From: Mycoplasmopsis bovigenitalium
Lineage (GTDB): Bacteria; Bacillota_I; Bacilli_A; Mycoplasmatales; Metamycoplasmataceae
Direction of reading: 5' to 3'
Assembly: GCF_002356075.1 (NCBI RefSeq)
Contig: NZ_AP017902.1
Location: 744,001-808,000 of the forward strand
DNA: 64,000 bases
Shown here: positions 45,496 through 57,047 of the stretch, in pieces
Layout of the letters: the number at the start of each line of letters is the position of its first letter
Numbering within the stretch: position 1 is the first letter of the stretch
Notes under the pieces: generated by a model
What the model saw: the letters and a program-made list of their open reading frames with translations, nothing else
Database searches by the model: none
Told to the model about the DNA's origin: nothing
Position numbers and translations under genes: made by a program

Positions 45496-46320
45496 ATGAT
45501 TAAAATTGGATCTCACGTTAGCTTTAATGCGCCAGATTATTTGACTAATTCTTGCCAAACTTCAATTGAAAACGGCGCAAATACAATGATGATTTATGTA
45601 GGTGCTCCCCAAACAACTCGTAGAGTGAGTGTGGAAAAATACAAGCTTGAAGAATATAAACAAAACTTTTCTAAGTTAATAAAACCAGAGGACATTATTG
45701 TTCATGCGCCGTACATTATCAATTTAGCTTCAATTGAAAAAGGCGATTTTGCTGTTGAATTTTTAATTGAAGAAATCAAAAGAATTGATTATATTGGGGC
45801 TAAATATTTAGTTTTACATCCAGGAGCACACACAAAATTTCCGATTGATCAAACACTTGACAAACTTTGTGAAAATTTAAATAAAGTTTTTGAAAAAACA
45901 TCAAATGTAGTTATTTGTTTAGAAACAATGGCGGGCAAAGGCACTGAAATATGTAATAATTTTGAACAAATTAAATATGTTATTGACAAAGTCGCTAATG
46001 AAAGACTGCAAATTTGTCTTGATACTTGCCACCTATGAGATGCTGGCTATAATTTAAAAAATTATGATGAGTTTAAAAAACAACTTATTGATTTTGATTT
46101 ATTAAAAAATGTGCGAGTAATTCATCTAAATGATTCATTAAATGACTTATCATCACATAAAGACCGTCACGCCAACATTGGTAAGGGATTTATTGGCCTA
46201 GAAACGCTTAAAAAATTTGTATTTGATAAAGACTTTGATAACATTCCAATTATTTTAGAAACTCCTTGAACAGATCAAGGGCCAATTTACAAACAAGAAA
46301 TTGAAATGTTATTAAATTAA
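45496..46320 (+). CDS. nfo: Endonuclease IV
   Basis: A 274-residue AP endonuclease that cuts DNA 5' to abasic sites during base excision repair. The TIM-barrel zinc ligands are visible: IGSHVSF at the N-terminus, VLHPGAH near residue 110, CLETMAGKG near 143, [12 protein letters not shown] near 176, VIHLNDSLN near 210, DRHANIGKG near 225 and ILETPW near 255. The ribosome-binding site is TAGGAG. Together with uvrC and fpg in this window it covers much of excision repair. Confidence 0.95.
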
Positions 46321-46431
46321 CTAATTTATTCATTTTTCAATTGAATTGAGAAAAAAATATTTAATTTTTACAACCGAAAGCTTAGAATTGTTTCAAAATT
46401 AATATTAACTTTACGTAATTTAATTTAAATA

Positions 46432-46437
46432 TATAAT
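46432..46437 (+). promoter_or_regulatory. -10 box of the membrane protein-uvrC operon, probably leaderless
   Basis: TATAAT ends 6 bases before the ATG at 46444, with no ribosome-binding site. Confidence 0.5.
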
Positions 46438-46443
46438 TTAATT

Positions 46444-48093
46444 ATGACTAAATCGCTAGAGAACCAAGTTAAGCAAAAAAATCCGTATTTTAAAAATGTA
46501 GAAAAAAAGCAAAAAAATCAAATTTTAACAACAAAGACAGCTATGGCCGGTGTTGAATTTTTAAAATTGCTTTTTTTAATTTTTATAAGTGCTTTTTTCA
46601 TTTTAATACAGTATGGAAGCAATTGAATTAAAGACCAAAACACAGCCAATGTTATAGAAATTATTTATCTTTACTCAATTGGTTTAGTTTTTGGCGATTT
46701 AACAATTTTTATTATCATTGGTGTTTTGCTTTCGTTAATAATTAATTGATTAGAATTGTTTCTTAAAAAGTATTATTTTAAGTGATTTAGTGAGCATTTA
46801 AAAATTGATTATTGGTTTATAAGTAAAAGACTAAAACTTGTTTTATGATCCACAATCATTTGCATTGTTATGCTTTATCATTGAACGTTATTAAGTAAGC
46901 GAGAATTAGAAAATAATTGATTATATTCAACAAACGATTTAAAAAATATATTTCAACGTGGATGATATTATTCATTTACACAAGGTCCACAAAAAGCACT
47001 AGAAATTCCAAATGCAAAGGGAAATATTGGTGTTTTAGCCGATACAATTTTTAATATTTTGCATGTTATTTCATTTGGACCATATTTAATGATATTAAGC
47101 TTCACAATAATTCAAATAGTGTCATGGTTGTTTTTTATAACAATAAATCCTTTAAAATACTTTAAAAAATATTCGAGCAAAAAAACACCAATTGAGTTGA
47201 AAAATAACTTGAAAAAGATAAATTCATTATTTATTTATACAGATGAAATTGAAAGGTATTTTGAGTTCATTGACAAAGCATGCAAAATCCTTGAAATTGA
47301 TATTGAACAAAATTCGTTGAAAAAAATATTAAAACTTGTTAGAGCAAATTACGAAATATTATCAACTAATGTAGAAACATTTAAGTATTACGAACATTTT
47401 AAATCTACTAAACAAAAAGAACAATCTGATGAGATGAAGTTCAAGAAACTCGTTGATGATGTGCTTGCAAAACAAAATATTGAATCAGCAAAAAATATGC
47501 CTCCACAATACCAAGCATCAAAAATTGAAGAGCAATTAACGCAAGACGATATACTATTAAATGCAGACATTATAGAAGATAGCCAAAACACTGAAAATAC
47601 TATTGAAAAAGTAGAATTTGCAGAGCCTGTTATAGATGAAAAAGTAATTACTAATAATCAAGAAATTATTGATAATAATTCAATTAATAATGAACAAAAT
47701 GATTTAAAAGAATTGAACCAAAATATTGACAGAACAATTGAGCTAAGAAGCATTGATACTGTTACATTAAATGAAGTTCAAGACGAAACTTGTGACATCA
47801 TTTTAAAACCAGATTCACAAACCTCTTCAATGAAGGTAGAAATCAAGCCAACTATTACAAATTCTGTTAGTGATAACTTTGTATTAATTGACACTAATGA
47901 ATTATTACATAATGACTCAACACAAGCAGAAATCACAAATACAAATGATTACCAAAACATTGATAAACAAACAAAAAATTCAATGGAATTCGTGAATATA
48001 AACACACAAGAAATAGAACATTATGAAAACAGCATTGATTCTATTAAAGAACAACCAAATGACGAATATGACTGAATAAGCCCATTTGAATAA
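46444..48093 (+). CDS. Unknown multi-pass membrane protein with a long acidic tail
   Basis: A 549-residue protein. A basic N-terminus is followed by about four membrane helices (near residues 36-58, 75-100, 130-148 and 203-232). A charged helical part comes next, and then a tail of more than 200 residues (from about 330) rich in Asp, Glu, Asn and Gln with repeated NTENTIEK- and NNQEIIDNNS-like elements, probably disordered or coiled. I recognise no family. It is first in a run with a thioredoxin-like gene and uvrC, joined by short gaps. The tail composition recalls mycoplasma cytoskeleton or division proteins, but this is only a resemblance. Confidence 0.75.
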
Positions 48094-48103
48094 AGAGGTT
48101 AGC

Positions 48104-48445
48104 GTGAAAAAATATACGTGAGATGAAGTCCAAAGCACAATTGAAAACAGAGTTAATTCATCTGTTATATTTTTTGTATGTTTCACAAAAAGCAATGATA
48201 TTAATTCTTTAACTATGTTAAATACTTATGAGGAAGTAGAAGAACAATTTAAAAACAACTCAAATGTAAAATTTATGAACGTTGATATTGAAAAAACCAA
48301 TATATACAAAGACATAAATGATTCATATAAAATTTGACAATCACCAAAATTTATAGTTATATACAATAACAAAGTAACAAGAAGTGGCTCTGGTATCTAT
48401 CCTAAAGAAATAATCATTGACTTTATTGAGGAAAATCTTGAATAA
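48104..48445 (+). CDS. Thioredoxin-fold protein without the CxxC motif
   Basis: A 113-residue protein starting at GTG with an AGAGG site. The order VIFFVCFTKSND, then VKFMNVDIEKTNI, then IWQSPKFIVIYNNKVTRSGSG follows a thioredoxin fold with the cis-Pro loop (SPKF) in place. The active-site CxxC is replaced by CFTKS, with a single Cys, so normal disulfide exchange is not expected. The gene overlaps uvrC by TAATG. It could be a redox-inactive adaptor. Confidence 0.65.
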
Positions 48446-50157
48446 TGAATCCCGAATTAAGACAAAAAATGTCAAATTTGCCAAAATCACCCGGCATTTA
48501 TCTTTGAAAAGATTCATTAAATCGAGTCATATATGTAGGTAAAGCTATAAATTTACACAGAAGAATGCATGATTATTTCGAGGGTGCAATAAACTCATAT
48601 AAAACACACGCACTTGTTCAAAAAATTTGTGATTTTGAAATCTTTTTAGTTCGAAACAATAAAGAAGCCTTACTACTGGAAAAACAATTTATTGAGAAAT
48701 TTAATCCCGAATACAACATACTACTTTTAGACGACAAAAGATACCCTTATATTAAGATTCAAAAATCGACCAAATCAATTGATATTTCAATTGAAAGGAA
48801 AATATATAAGCGTGGAAACGATGTAATTTATTTTGGCCCTTTTTCATCTGGGGGCGCAACCGAAATACTCAAATTATTACAAAGAGAAGCTCACTATGAA
48901 AATGGGTTAAAAATTATTAATTCAGATCCAAAGTTTTGAGAAAGCAAATTTGAAAAAATAAAATCATTAATCAAATTCAATAAAGATTACTTATCGCAAT
49001 TAAAAACAAAAATGCTAAATGCGGCTGAAAATATGCAATTTGAAATTGCTCTTGACATTAAAAAAAGTTTAATCTTTTTAGAAAAATTAGTCCAAGACCA
49101 AGTAATTGAACTAAATAAATATCAAAATGTTGATGTTTTTGCTGCAAAATCAAATTTAAACAACATTTTCATAACAGTTTTGTACTATAGACACGGAAAT
49201 CTTATTGGTAAAGACGATATGACTATTCCTATTCAAATTGATTTTAATGAAACAATCAATAACTTTTTTAGAGTTTTCTATAAAAATAAAATAAAGCCTG
49301 ACCAAATTATAATAAGTGAACAAATTGGGCAAGCTTTATTGTTAGATGTCATGGATTATAACTTTGTAATTCCTCAAAAAGGTTCTTACTCAAAAATTTT
49401 ATCAATTGCGCAAATAAACTTGAACAACTATTTTCAACAAAATCAACACAAATCTGATTCAATTGAGCAAAAAAATTATGAAATTTTAAAGCAATTATCA
49501 AAATACACAAATGGAACGATTTGCTCAAATATAATTGCATTTGATAACTCAACTTTATCAAATGAAAACCCTGTCGGTGTTGCTGTGGCATACACAAATG
49601 CAATGAAAAACAAATATTATTATAGAAAATTTAATCACTCTGAAATAAATTATCGTGAAGCTGATGTTGAATATATGAAACTTACAACAGAAAAATACTT
49701 CAAAAATATTGATGAAAATTTACTCCCGGATTTAATTATCGCAGATGGTGGCAAAGCCCAAATCAATGAAATTCATAAAGTTTTAAAAAAACTCAATTTC
49801 AATATAAATATTATTGGTTTGGTAAAAAATGATAAACACAAAACAAGCAAAATAATTGATGTTAATGGAAATGTACAAAATATAGAACCACCTAGTCTCA
49901 AAAACTTTTTAACACAAGTACAAATCGAAGTTGATAGGTTTGCAAAAGAGCATTTTTGAAAAAGAAAAAAAATATTTTCGCTAGAAAGCAAGCTTCAAAG
50001 AATAAAAGGTATAGGTGAAAAATATGAACAAAAACTCATTGAACATTTCAAGACATATTCCAACATCTATAACGCATCAATTGAAGAACTCGAAAGAGTA
50101 TTACCAAAAAATTTAGCATTGAAAATATATAACAAAGATTTTTTATTGGAGGACTAA
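48445..50157 (+). CDS. uvrC: Excinuclease ABC subunit C
   Basis: A 570-residue nuclease that makes both cuts in nucleotide excision repair. The N-terminal GIY-YIG domain reads [34 protein letters not shown]. A UvrB-interacting region follows near residue 200 (MLNAAENMQFEIALDIKK). The C-terminal RNase H-like nuclease contains IIAFDNSTL, IADGGKAQINEI and ANEM-like segments, and a helix-hairpin-helix end (RIKGIGEKYEQKLIEHFKTYSNIYNASIEELERV) closes the chain. It is coupled to neighbours on both sides by TAATG. Confidence 0.93.
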
Positions 50158-50963
50158 TGTGAAGATTATCAGTTCAAAATTTTTATATGTCAAACTTGTC
50201 TAATTCAGCAGCAAGTGATTCAGGTGGATATTTCACAACCACAAATTTAATTAACATATCAATTTTCATTTTATTTGCTGCACCATTATTTCTGCAAGTC
50301 ATACTAATTCGAAAAATACTATATGGTAATAAAACATATATCGAAAAAAAATTTATATTTTCTGACATTAAAGTTGTTAAATTAAGTCAAATTTTCCACT
50401 ATATTATCACTGCATTAATAACATTAATTATGTTTATTGCATTGATTTTAATAAATGAGTTTTTAGTAAAAGACCCATCAATTCTTAAATCAAATCGAGC
50501 ATCCTATATAATTTTGATATCAATTATTTTCACATTAAATGTAATAGTACTTTTAATTTGCATAATAAAATACAAAAAAATCAAAGTAAATACTAAAATT
50601 GATTGAGAAAAAGTCAAAAAATACTGCTTAGAGAACGATTTAAGATTCAAAAGTGGAGAATTCCAATACAGATTTAAAGACTCGTTTACTAATAAATATC
50701 ATGAAGAAAACAGTGTAAATATTGAAAAAGAATGGTTAAAAGATTTATCAAGAAATTCAACATTCACAAAAACAAAAGACATTCCTGTTAAAATAGTGCG
50801 TTGATATATTTCAAAAGTTGATAAATTCTTTTTCAAAGAAGAGCTAAATTTAGATGACAAATTGCACTTAATTTGTAGCATTGTTATCAATCAATTAGTT
50901 GCAGATGGAATTTGCGAAAGTATTGAAAAATCAATTGAAAAAGTTTCAAGTATTGTCAAATAA
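50157..50963 (+). CDS. Unknown membrane protein
   Basis: A 268-residue protein starting at the TAATG overlap with uvrC and a TTGGAGGA site. The usual first Met seen at 50187 is 10 codons further in. Three membrane helices (near residues 36-55, 80-105 and 120-145) precede a basic soluble C-terminal half. No family recognised. Its coupling to uvrC may be incidental. Confidence 0.7.
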
Positions 50964-50985
50964 AAATGCCTCGCGGCATTTTTTT
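50964..50985. terminator. Bidirectional intrinsic terminator
   Basis: AAATGCC / GGCATTT with a TCGC loop and T-runs in both readings; the minus-strand gene's stop codon lies within it. Confidence 0.85.
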
Positions 50986-51664
50986 AAATGTGACAAGACT
51001 TTTTACGAATAAGAGCAACTTCTCCAAATAAATCTCAACCTTCAGTAGTTCAGTCAATTTCAGCTTGTGAGAAAGTATCTGCAGTATCGCTAACTAATGT
51101 TAAAATTTTACGAACTGGTTTAAAATCAAAAATTGTACCCAAGTATTCAGTAGTAATAGTGATTGATTTCAAATAATGTTCATATTCGGTTTCGTCCATT
51201 GACTCTAGAAATAGAATTGATTTGTCAAAATTATAAGTATTTTCAATCCCATTATTAAACACGTGGCCTAATGTTTGGTTGTTATTTGTAAATATTAATC
51301 CTTTATCATCGCTATAAACGTCTAGTTTACCAAATAAATTATCAATAACGATATTAGATAATGTAAATCCTCTCAAAATAGTTAACATATTAATAACATT
51401 TTGAAGAGCATCGTTTGTTTCAAAAGCTTTAGGCCCTTTTTTAACAATTTCCAAAAATGAATTTTGCTTTATTTTTTTAGAAATAAAGTTTTTTGTGTAT
51501 TCATCAATTTTGTTTTTATCATTTAATACTTCAATTGCCATTTTTTTCAATTCATTGTATTTTTCTTCATTTTTTACAACATTTGTAAAGTTTTCGATTT
51601 TAAAAGCAGTCAAAATTGATAGTGGCATTTGTTTTAAAAAATCTCTTGTAAGTCTAATTAGCAT
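50984..51664 (-). CDS. Unknown 226-residue soluble protein
   Basis: A predicted cytosolic protein, partly helical, with no membrane segment (MLIRLTRDFLKQMPLSIL at the start, about 11 acidic and basic clusters after it). It carries two TGA Trp codons close to its C-terminus, which ends RKKSCHI. I recognise no family; it is likely a mycoplasma-specific protein. The start at 51664 has a GGAGGA site. Confidence 0.7.
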
Positions 51665-51770
51665 TTTTCCTCCATTTTCAGCATAAACTAAATTGATGAT
51701 TAACCAATAAACACAATATTTTATGCTTATAAATTATACATTCATAACCGAGTATTATTAATTAATATAT

Positions 51771-52724
51771 TTAATCAAAAGTTAAATTATCCATAATTTT
51801 AACAAGAGTTTTGGCGATTTTTCACTCTCTCTGTGTATGTGCTGTTTTACTTAACATAAATAATTTTGAATTTTGCATTGTCTTATGCAAATCATATGCT
51901 CCAGATGGGCGACAATCAATGTCATATTCTCCATGCACAATATAAGTTTCAATATGTTTAATTTTGTCAATATTATTCAAAATATAATTTTCAGGCATTC
52001 AAGCTTTATTGTAAAAATAGTAGTTTTCTAAAAAAGCTATTTCAGCAGTTTCTTTTGGATATTTATGTGCATCAAATTTGACTTTATTAACACTAATTAG
52101 AGCTGTTTCTCAATTTGTTCAATGTATGAAAGCTTTATTGCGAATATTTTCATCATTGCTATTCATCATTTCATAATATGAATTTAGAATATTTTTCTTT
52201 TGCTCTGTACTTAAAATTGAAGTATATTTTTCGAATTCAATTGGTTTAAGATAACTTGCTCCTTCTTGAAATAATCAATCTACATCACTTTGACGATTAA
52301 GATATATACCTCTTAAAACTAATTTTGATACATTTTGCGGATATTTTATTGCATAACAAAGCGATAAAGTAGTGCCTCAAGAACCGCCAAAAAGAATTCA
52401 CTTATTAATTTTTAAAATTTTGCGAATATTCTCCATATCTTCAATCAAAAAATCTGTTGTATTGTTCTTTGTAAGCAATGATGGAGTAGATTTGCCACAA
52501 CCTCTTTGGTCAATTAAAATAATTTTGTATTTTTTGGGGTCAAAAAATCTGCGACAAACAGGACTAGTTCCGCCACCAGGTCCGCCATGAACGTAAACGA
52601 CTGGTATACCATTAGGATTCCCGCTTATTTCATAGTAAATTTTGTGTTCGCTATCATCGGGATTATAAAATTTTTTTAAATAAGGTTCTATTTCTGGATA
52701 CAAATATTTAAGATAACTTTTCAT
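51771..52724 (-). CDS. pip: Proline iminopeptidase
   Basis: A 317-residue alpha/beta hydrolase that releases N-terminal Pro from peptides. VVYVHGGPGGGTSP is the oxyanion-hole motif near residue 37, IILIDQRGCGKSTP follows, the nucleophile Ser is in LFGGSWGTTLSL near residue 110, and the later Asp and His are in VHGEYDIDCRP and TAHTQ. The start at 52724 is preferred because a TATAAT box ends 6 bases upstream; an in-frame TTG at 52748 lies in the aspS terminator. It could help use host peptides as amino-acid source. Confidence 0.9.
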
Positions 52725-52730
52725 AAAATT

Positions 52731-52736
52731 ATTATA
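52731..52736 (-). promoter_or_regulatory. -10 box of pip, probably leaderless
   Basis: Minus-strand TATAAT, 6 bases before the ATG and directly after the aspS terminator hairpin. Confidence 0.5.
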
Positions 52737-52757
52737 AAACTTTCCCAAACGGGAAAG
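52737..52757 (-). terminator. Intrinsic terminator of aspS
   Basis: CTTTCCC / GGGAAAG with a GTTT loop on the minus strand, then TTTTAT that runs into the pip promoter. Confidence 0.8.
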
Positions 52758-52774
52758 TCTTAAAATGCAAACTT

Positions 52775-54487
52775 TTATACTAATCTTTTTTTGACTTCAA
52801 TAAACAATTCATCGAGTTGTTTTTTATCAACAGAACTTGGCGCTTGAGTAAATACATCTTGCGCTTTTGCATTTTTTGGAAATGCAATTACATCTCGAAT
52901 ACTTTTTTCATTGGTCAAAATCATCACAAGTCTATCAAGACCCAAACCAATTCCACAGTGAGGAGGAACACCATATTTAAATGAATTTATGAATCAACCG
53001 AATTTTGATTGTTGTTGTTCTTTATCCATACCAATCATTTCAAACATTTTTTGTTGTGTTTTAGAGTCATAAATTCTTGCAGAACCTGATCCTAATTCAA
53101 AACCATTTAAAACTAAATCATAACTTCGAGCCATAACTTTATCAAGTGGCAATGAATCCAATTCATCTAATTCATGGTCAAATTGAGTAAATGGATGGTG
53201 TGCTGCTTGTCAAGAGTTGTTTTCTTCATCATATTCAAACATTGGTCAGTCAGTAACTCAAGACAAATGATATGTATCTGCCTTGGCATATTGGAACATT
53301 TCATTTAATTCAACGCGAACAGCTCCTAACGCTTTTGAAGAGTTTTCATATGTGTTAGCAACAATGAAATAAGAACCGTCTTTATTTTTTCTTTTTTCAA
53401 TTAGATTATATACAGATTGGGAAACTTTATTCGCAAAATTACTATGTGTAATTTCGCCATTTTCAACAACAAAATAAAACAAAATATTAGCTTTATTTTT
53501 CTGAGCAATTTCCGCAAGTTGTTTGAAATCTTTTTTAGTAATTATTGTATCTACTTGCAATAGTCTTTTTGCAGGAGAATTTTTGATAATATCGAAATCA
53601 GTATCTAAACAAAAATCATTTATATCTTCAATTTTGTATCCAAATCTTAAATCAGGTTTATCAGTTCCATAATCTCTTAAAGCATCAAAATACTTAATTC
53701 TTGCCAATGGTGTAACTAAATTAAGACCTAGTTGAGCAAAAATATGCTTAAACAATTCTTCAATATATTTTTGAAAATCTTCAACATTTAAAAACGCAGC
53801 TTCAATATCAAGTTGAGTAAATTCAGGTTGACGGTCTTTTCTGCCATCTTCATCCCTAAAACATCTTGCAAATTGATAATATTTCTCAAAACCAGATACC
53901 ATTAATAATTGTTTGAAAAGTTGTGGGCTTTGTGGAAGTGCTCAAAACTCATTTGCATTTCGTGTTGGAACCAAAAAGTCTCTAGCACCTTCAGGTGTTG
54001 AGCGTGCCAACATTGGTGTTTCAATATCAATAAAGCCATTTTTATGCATAAATTCACGCACAGCAAACATTAAATTGCTTTTTAAAATTATGTTATTTTG
54101 CATCTTATTTCTTCGCAAGTCTAAAAAACGATATTTTAGTCTTAAATCTTCGTTAACATTTATATCATCGCGAATTGCGAAAGGCAATTCTTCATGAGAC
54201 TCTGAAAAAATAAGATAATTTTCAACAATAATTTCAATGGCGCCGCTTTTTAAGTCTTTATTCACACTTTTTCGAGCTACAACTTGACCACTAACTTCAA
54301 TAACGCTTTCTTTATTAATATGAACATCTTTATTGAAAACACATTGAACAATTCCGCTTCTATCCCTTAAATCGATGAATGTCAATTCACCAAAACGACG
54401 TTTGTTTGCAACAAAACCGTGAATTGTTACTTTTTCGCCAATATTATTAATACCCAACTCTGAATTATTGATATATTTTGATTTCAT
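52775..54487 (-). CDS. aspS: Aspartyl-tRNA synthetase
   Basis: A 570-residue class IIb synthetase. The N-terminal OB-fold anticodon domain contains [29 protein letters not shown]. Class II motif 2 is [25 protein letters not shown] and motif 3 is [11 protein letters not shown], coded at about 52925. Length and insert fit the bacterial type. The start has an AGGAGA site. It stands alone between its terminator and the long tuf upstream region. Confidence 0.95.
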
Positions 54488-54686
54488 TATTCTCCTAAAT
54501 TTTGATTTTAATTATATTTTATTTACAATTTAGCAATATAAAAATTAACATAAATTATTAAATGTTGCAATTGCAAAAATTATAAACAACAAATATTAAT
54601 AATTATTTATTTATAATTATTATTAATTATTTAATTAAATTATTATAATAAGCTACATAAATATTTTTTTAAATTTGTTTCTTTGC

Positions 54687-54692
54687 TAAAAT
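54687..54692 (+). promoter_or_regulatory. Extended -10 promoter of tuf
   Basis: TGCTAAAAT, a TAAAAT box with TGn extension. Transcription would start near 54700, giving a leader of about 115 bases. The bases 54488-54680 are very AT-rich and hold nothing else visible. Confidence 0.5.
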
Positions 54693-54719
54693 TAAAGTGC
54701 TATTTTATTGATCGAATAA

Positions 54720-54780
54720 ATTAGCCATGGATAGGATGCGGATGAAAGGCCGCACTTAGGTTGGTTTAGCGCTAAAACAA
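54720..54780 (+). promoter_or_regulatory. Structured, relatively GC-rich leader of tuf
   Basis: A patch of higher GC in AT-rich surroundings. It forms a TGCGG / CCGCA hairpin (54737-54754) with an AAAGG-containing loop, outer partial pairing between CCATGG and TTGG regions, and a perfect 12-base palindrome TTTAGCGCTAAA at 54765-54776. No T-run follows, so it is not a plain terminator. Confidence 0.45.
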
Positions 54781-54814
54781 TTTATATTTAACAAAATGAA
54801 AGGAAATATATAAC

Positions 54815-56005
54815 ATGGCAAAAATAGATTTTAGTCGTTCAAAAGAACACGTTAATATCGGTACAATCGGTCACGTTGACCACGGTAAAACTACTCTTAC
54901 TGCTGCTATTGCTTCTACATTAGCTAAAAAAGGTTTAGCTGAAGCTCGTGACTATGCATCAATCGACAACGCACCAGAAGAAAGAGAACGTGGTATCACA
55001 ATTAATACTTCACACATCGAATACGAAACTGAAGCTCGTCACTATGCACACGTTGACTGTCCTGGTCACGCCGACTACATTAAAAACATGATTACCGGTG
55101 CTGCACAAATGGATGGTGCTATCCTAGTTGTTGCTGCAACTGACGGGGCTATGCCTCAAACACGTGAACACATTCTACTTTCAAAACAAGTTGGTGTTCC
55201 ACGTATGGTTGTTTTCTTAAACAAAACAGACATGCTTTCAGAAGATGAAGCTGAAATGGTTGACTTAGTTGAAATGGAAGTTCGTGAACTTCTATCAAAA
55301 TACGGTTTTGATGGTGACAACACTCCATTTATCCGTGGATCAGCTGCTAAAGCTTTAGCTGGTGAAGCTCAATGAGAAGAAAAAATTATGGAGTTAATGA
55401 ACGCTGTTGACACATGAATCGAAACTCCTATTAAAGAATTTGACAAACCATTCTTAATGGCAGTTGAAGACGTATTTACAATTTCAGGTCGTGGTACAGT
55501 TGCTACTGGTCGTGTTGAACGTGGTAGATTAAACTTAAACGAAGAAGTTGAAATCGTTGGTCTAAAACAAACCAAAAAAACTGTTGTTACAGGTATGGAA
55601 ATGTTTAGAAAAAACCTTAAAGAAGTTCAAGCTGGTGACAACGCAGGTCTATTACTACGTGGTGTTGAAAGATCAGCTATCGAACGTGGTCAAGTTCTAG
55701 CAAAACCAGGTTCAATTGTTCCTCACACAGAATTCCAAGCTCAAATCTATGTTCTTACAAAAGATGAGGGTGGACGTCACACACCATTCTTCAAAAACTA
55801 TAAACCTCAATTCTACTTCCGTACAACAGACGTTACTGGTGGTGTTGAATTTGAAGCTGGCCGTGAAATGGTTACACCAGGTGAAAACGTTGAACTAACA
55901 GTTAAACTAATTGCTCCTATCGCAGTTGAAGAAGGAACTAAATTCTCAATTCGTGAAGGTGGACACACTGTAGGTTACGGTAACGTTACAAAAATTATTA
56001 AATAA
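54815..56005 (+). CDS. tuf: Elongation factor Tu
   Basis: A 396-residue GTPase that brings aminoacyl-tRNA to the ribosome. G1 is GHVDHGKT at residues 19-26, the switch I and II regions [12 protein letters not shown] and [12 protein letters not shown] follow, and FLNKTDM is the G4 motif. Domains 2 and 3 follow ([45 protein letters not shown]). TGA at 55373 and 55415 stands at conserved Trp positions, direct evidence for the mycoplasma code. Codons are biased toward strong expression. The ribosome-binding site is AAAGGAAA. Confidence 0.98.
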
Positions 56006-56021
56006 TTATTCAAAATGGGGC

Positions 56022-56046
56022 ATTGCCCTATTTTTTATTGCTTAAT
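56022..56046 (+). terminator. Intrinsic terminator of tuf
   Basis: AAAATgGGGC / GCCCtATTTT with an ATT loop, then more T. Confidence 0.85.
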
Positions 56047-56097
56047 AAAAATCCATATTAAGTATAATAATTAATATTAAATATCTAAGGGGCGCTA

Positions 56098-56490
56098 ATG
56101 GTCAAAATTTTTACAACAAACAACAATGAAAATATCCAACATGTTGCACAATATGTATTAAAAAATCTAACAAAATCAAAAATCATACTTCTTAATGGAG
56201 ATTTAGGGGCAGGCAAAACAACATTGGTTAAGGAAATAGCGAAGTTAATTGGTATAAAAGATAATATAACCTCACCTACATTTAATTTTATGAAGGAGTA
56301 TGAGGGTTTAATTCACATCGACGCATATAACTTGGCTCAAGACTTAGATGAATTTGAAGACTATTACCTAGATAATATTGTTGCTATTGAATGGTCAGAT
56401 AATATATCCCATATGTACACAAATTATCTTGATATAAGAATCAAATTAGATGGCGAAAAACACGTATTTTCAATTGAGGAGGTAAAATAA
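56098..56490 (+). CDS. tsaE: tRNA t6A synthesis ATPase TsaE
   Basis: A 130-residue P-loop protein with LLNGDLGAGKTTLVKEIAK near residues 32-50 and SPTFNFMKEYEGLIHIDAYNL after it, the normal TsaE layout. It powers the TsaB-TsaD complex that makes the universal t6A37 modification of ANN-reading tRNAs. The ribosome-binding site is AAGGGG. It is joined to tsaB by TAATG, which places all three t6A genes in one operon. Confidence 0.93.
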   Translation: MVKIFTTNNNENIQHVAQYVLKNLTKSKIILLNGDLGAGKTTLVKEIAKLIGIKDNITSPTFNFMKEYEGLIHIDAYNLAQDLDEFEDYYLDNIVAIEWSDNISHMYTNYLDIRIKLDGEKHVFSIEEVK

Positions 56491-57047
56491 TGAAACTTTT
56501 TCTAGATACCTCAAATGATGATTTTGTCATTGCTTTATTCGATAATAATTTCAATAAATTAAATTCATATATCATTAAAAACCAACCAAAAAAAGTACCC
56601 CTTATTCCGCAATATGTTCAAAAAATATTAATTGAAAACAATATTAAAATCAATGATATAAAGGATTTTTACATTAATCTTGGTCCCGGATTTTTTACCG
56701 GCGTTAGAATATCATTAGTCTTTGTAAGAACCATTACCTTAATGACTAATGCAAACATTCATACAATTAGTTCAATGCAAATTCTTGCAAAACAAAACCC
56801 ATCAAAAAAAGCATTTTCAATAAATGCAGCAGGTGGTAAAGTATATAAATATTTTACCAATGACAATATATTTTCAATTGAAAACATAAAAATTGAACAA
56901 TTAGAAAACCAGGAAATTGATTTCATTAATTACGAAAATTTAATTGAAAATTTTCAGGATTATTCTAGTTTATTTACAACACAAAAAGATTTAATGAATA
57001 TTGAACCATACTACATAAAAAGTCCGCAAATAGGAGTTAAGAAATAA
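56490..57047 (+). CDS. tsaB: tRNA t6A synthesis scaffold TsaB
   Basis: A 185-residue ASKHA-fold protein, the non-catalytic partner of TsaD. LFLDTSNDDFVIALFD at the start and FYINLGPGFFTGVRISLVFVRTI near residue 60 are typical. The C-terminal half is shortened compared with other bacteria, as in many mycoplasmas. It overlaps both neighbours by TAATG. Confidence 0.9.
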   Translation: MKLFLDTSNDDFVIALFDNNFNKLNSYIIKNQPKKVPLIPQYVQKILIENNIKINDIKDFYINLGPGFFTGVRISLVFVRTITLMTNANIHTISSMQILAKQNPSKKAFSINAAGGKVYKYFTNDNIFSIENIKIEQLENQEIDFINYENLIENFQDYSSLFTTQKDLMNIEPYYIKSPQIGVKK

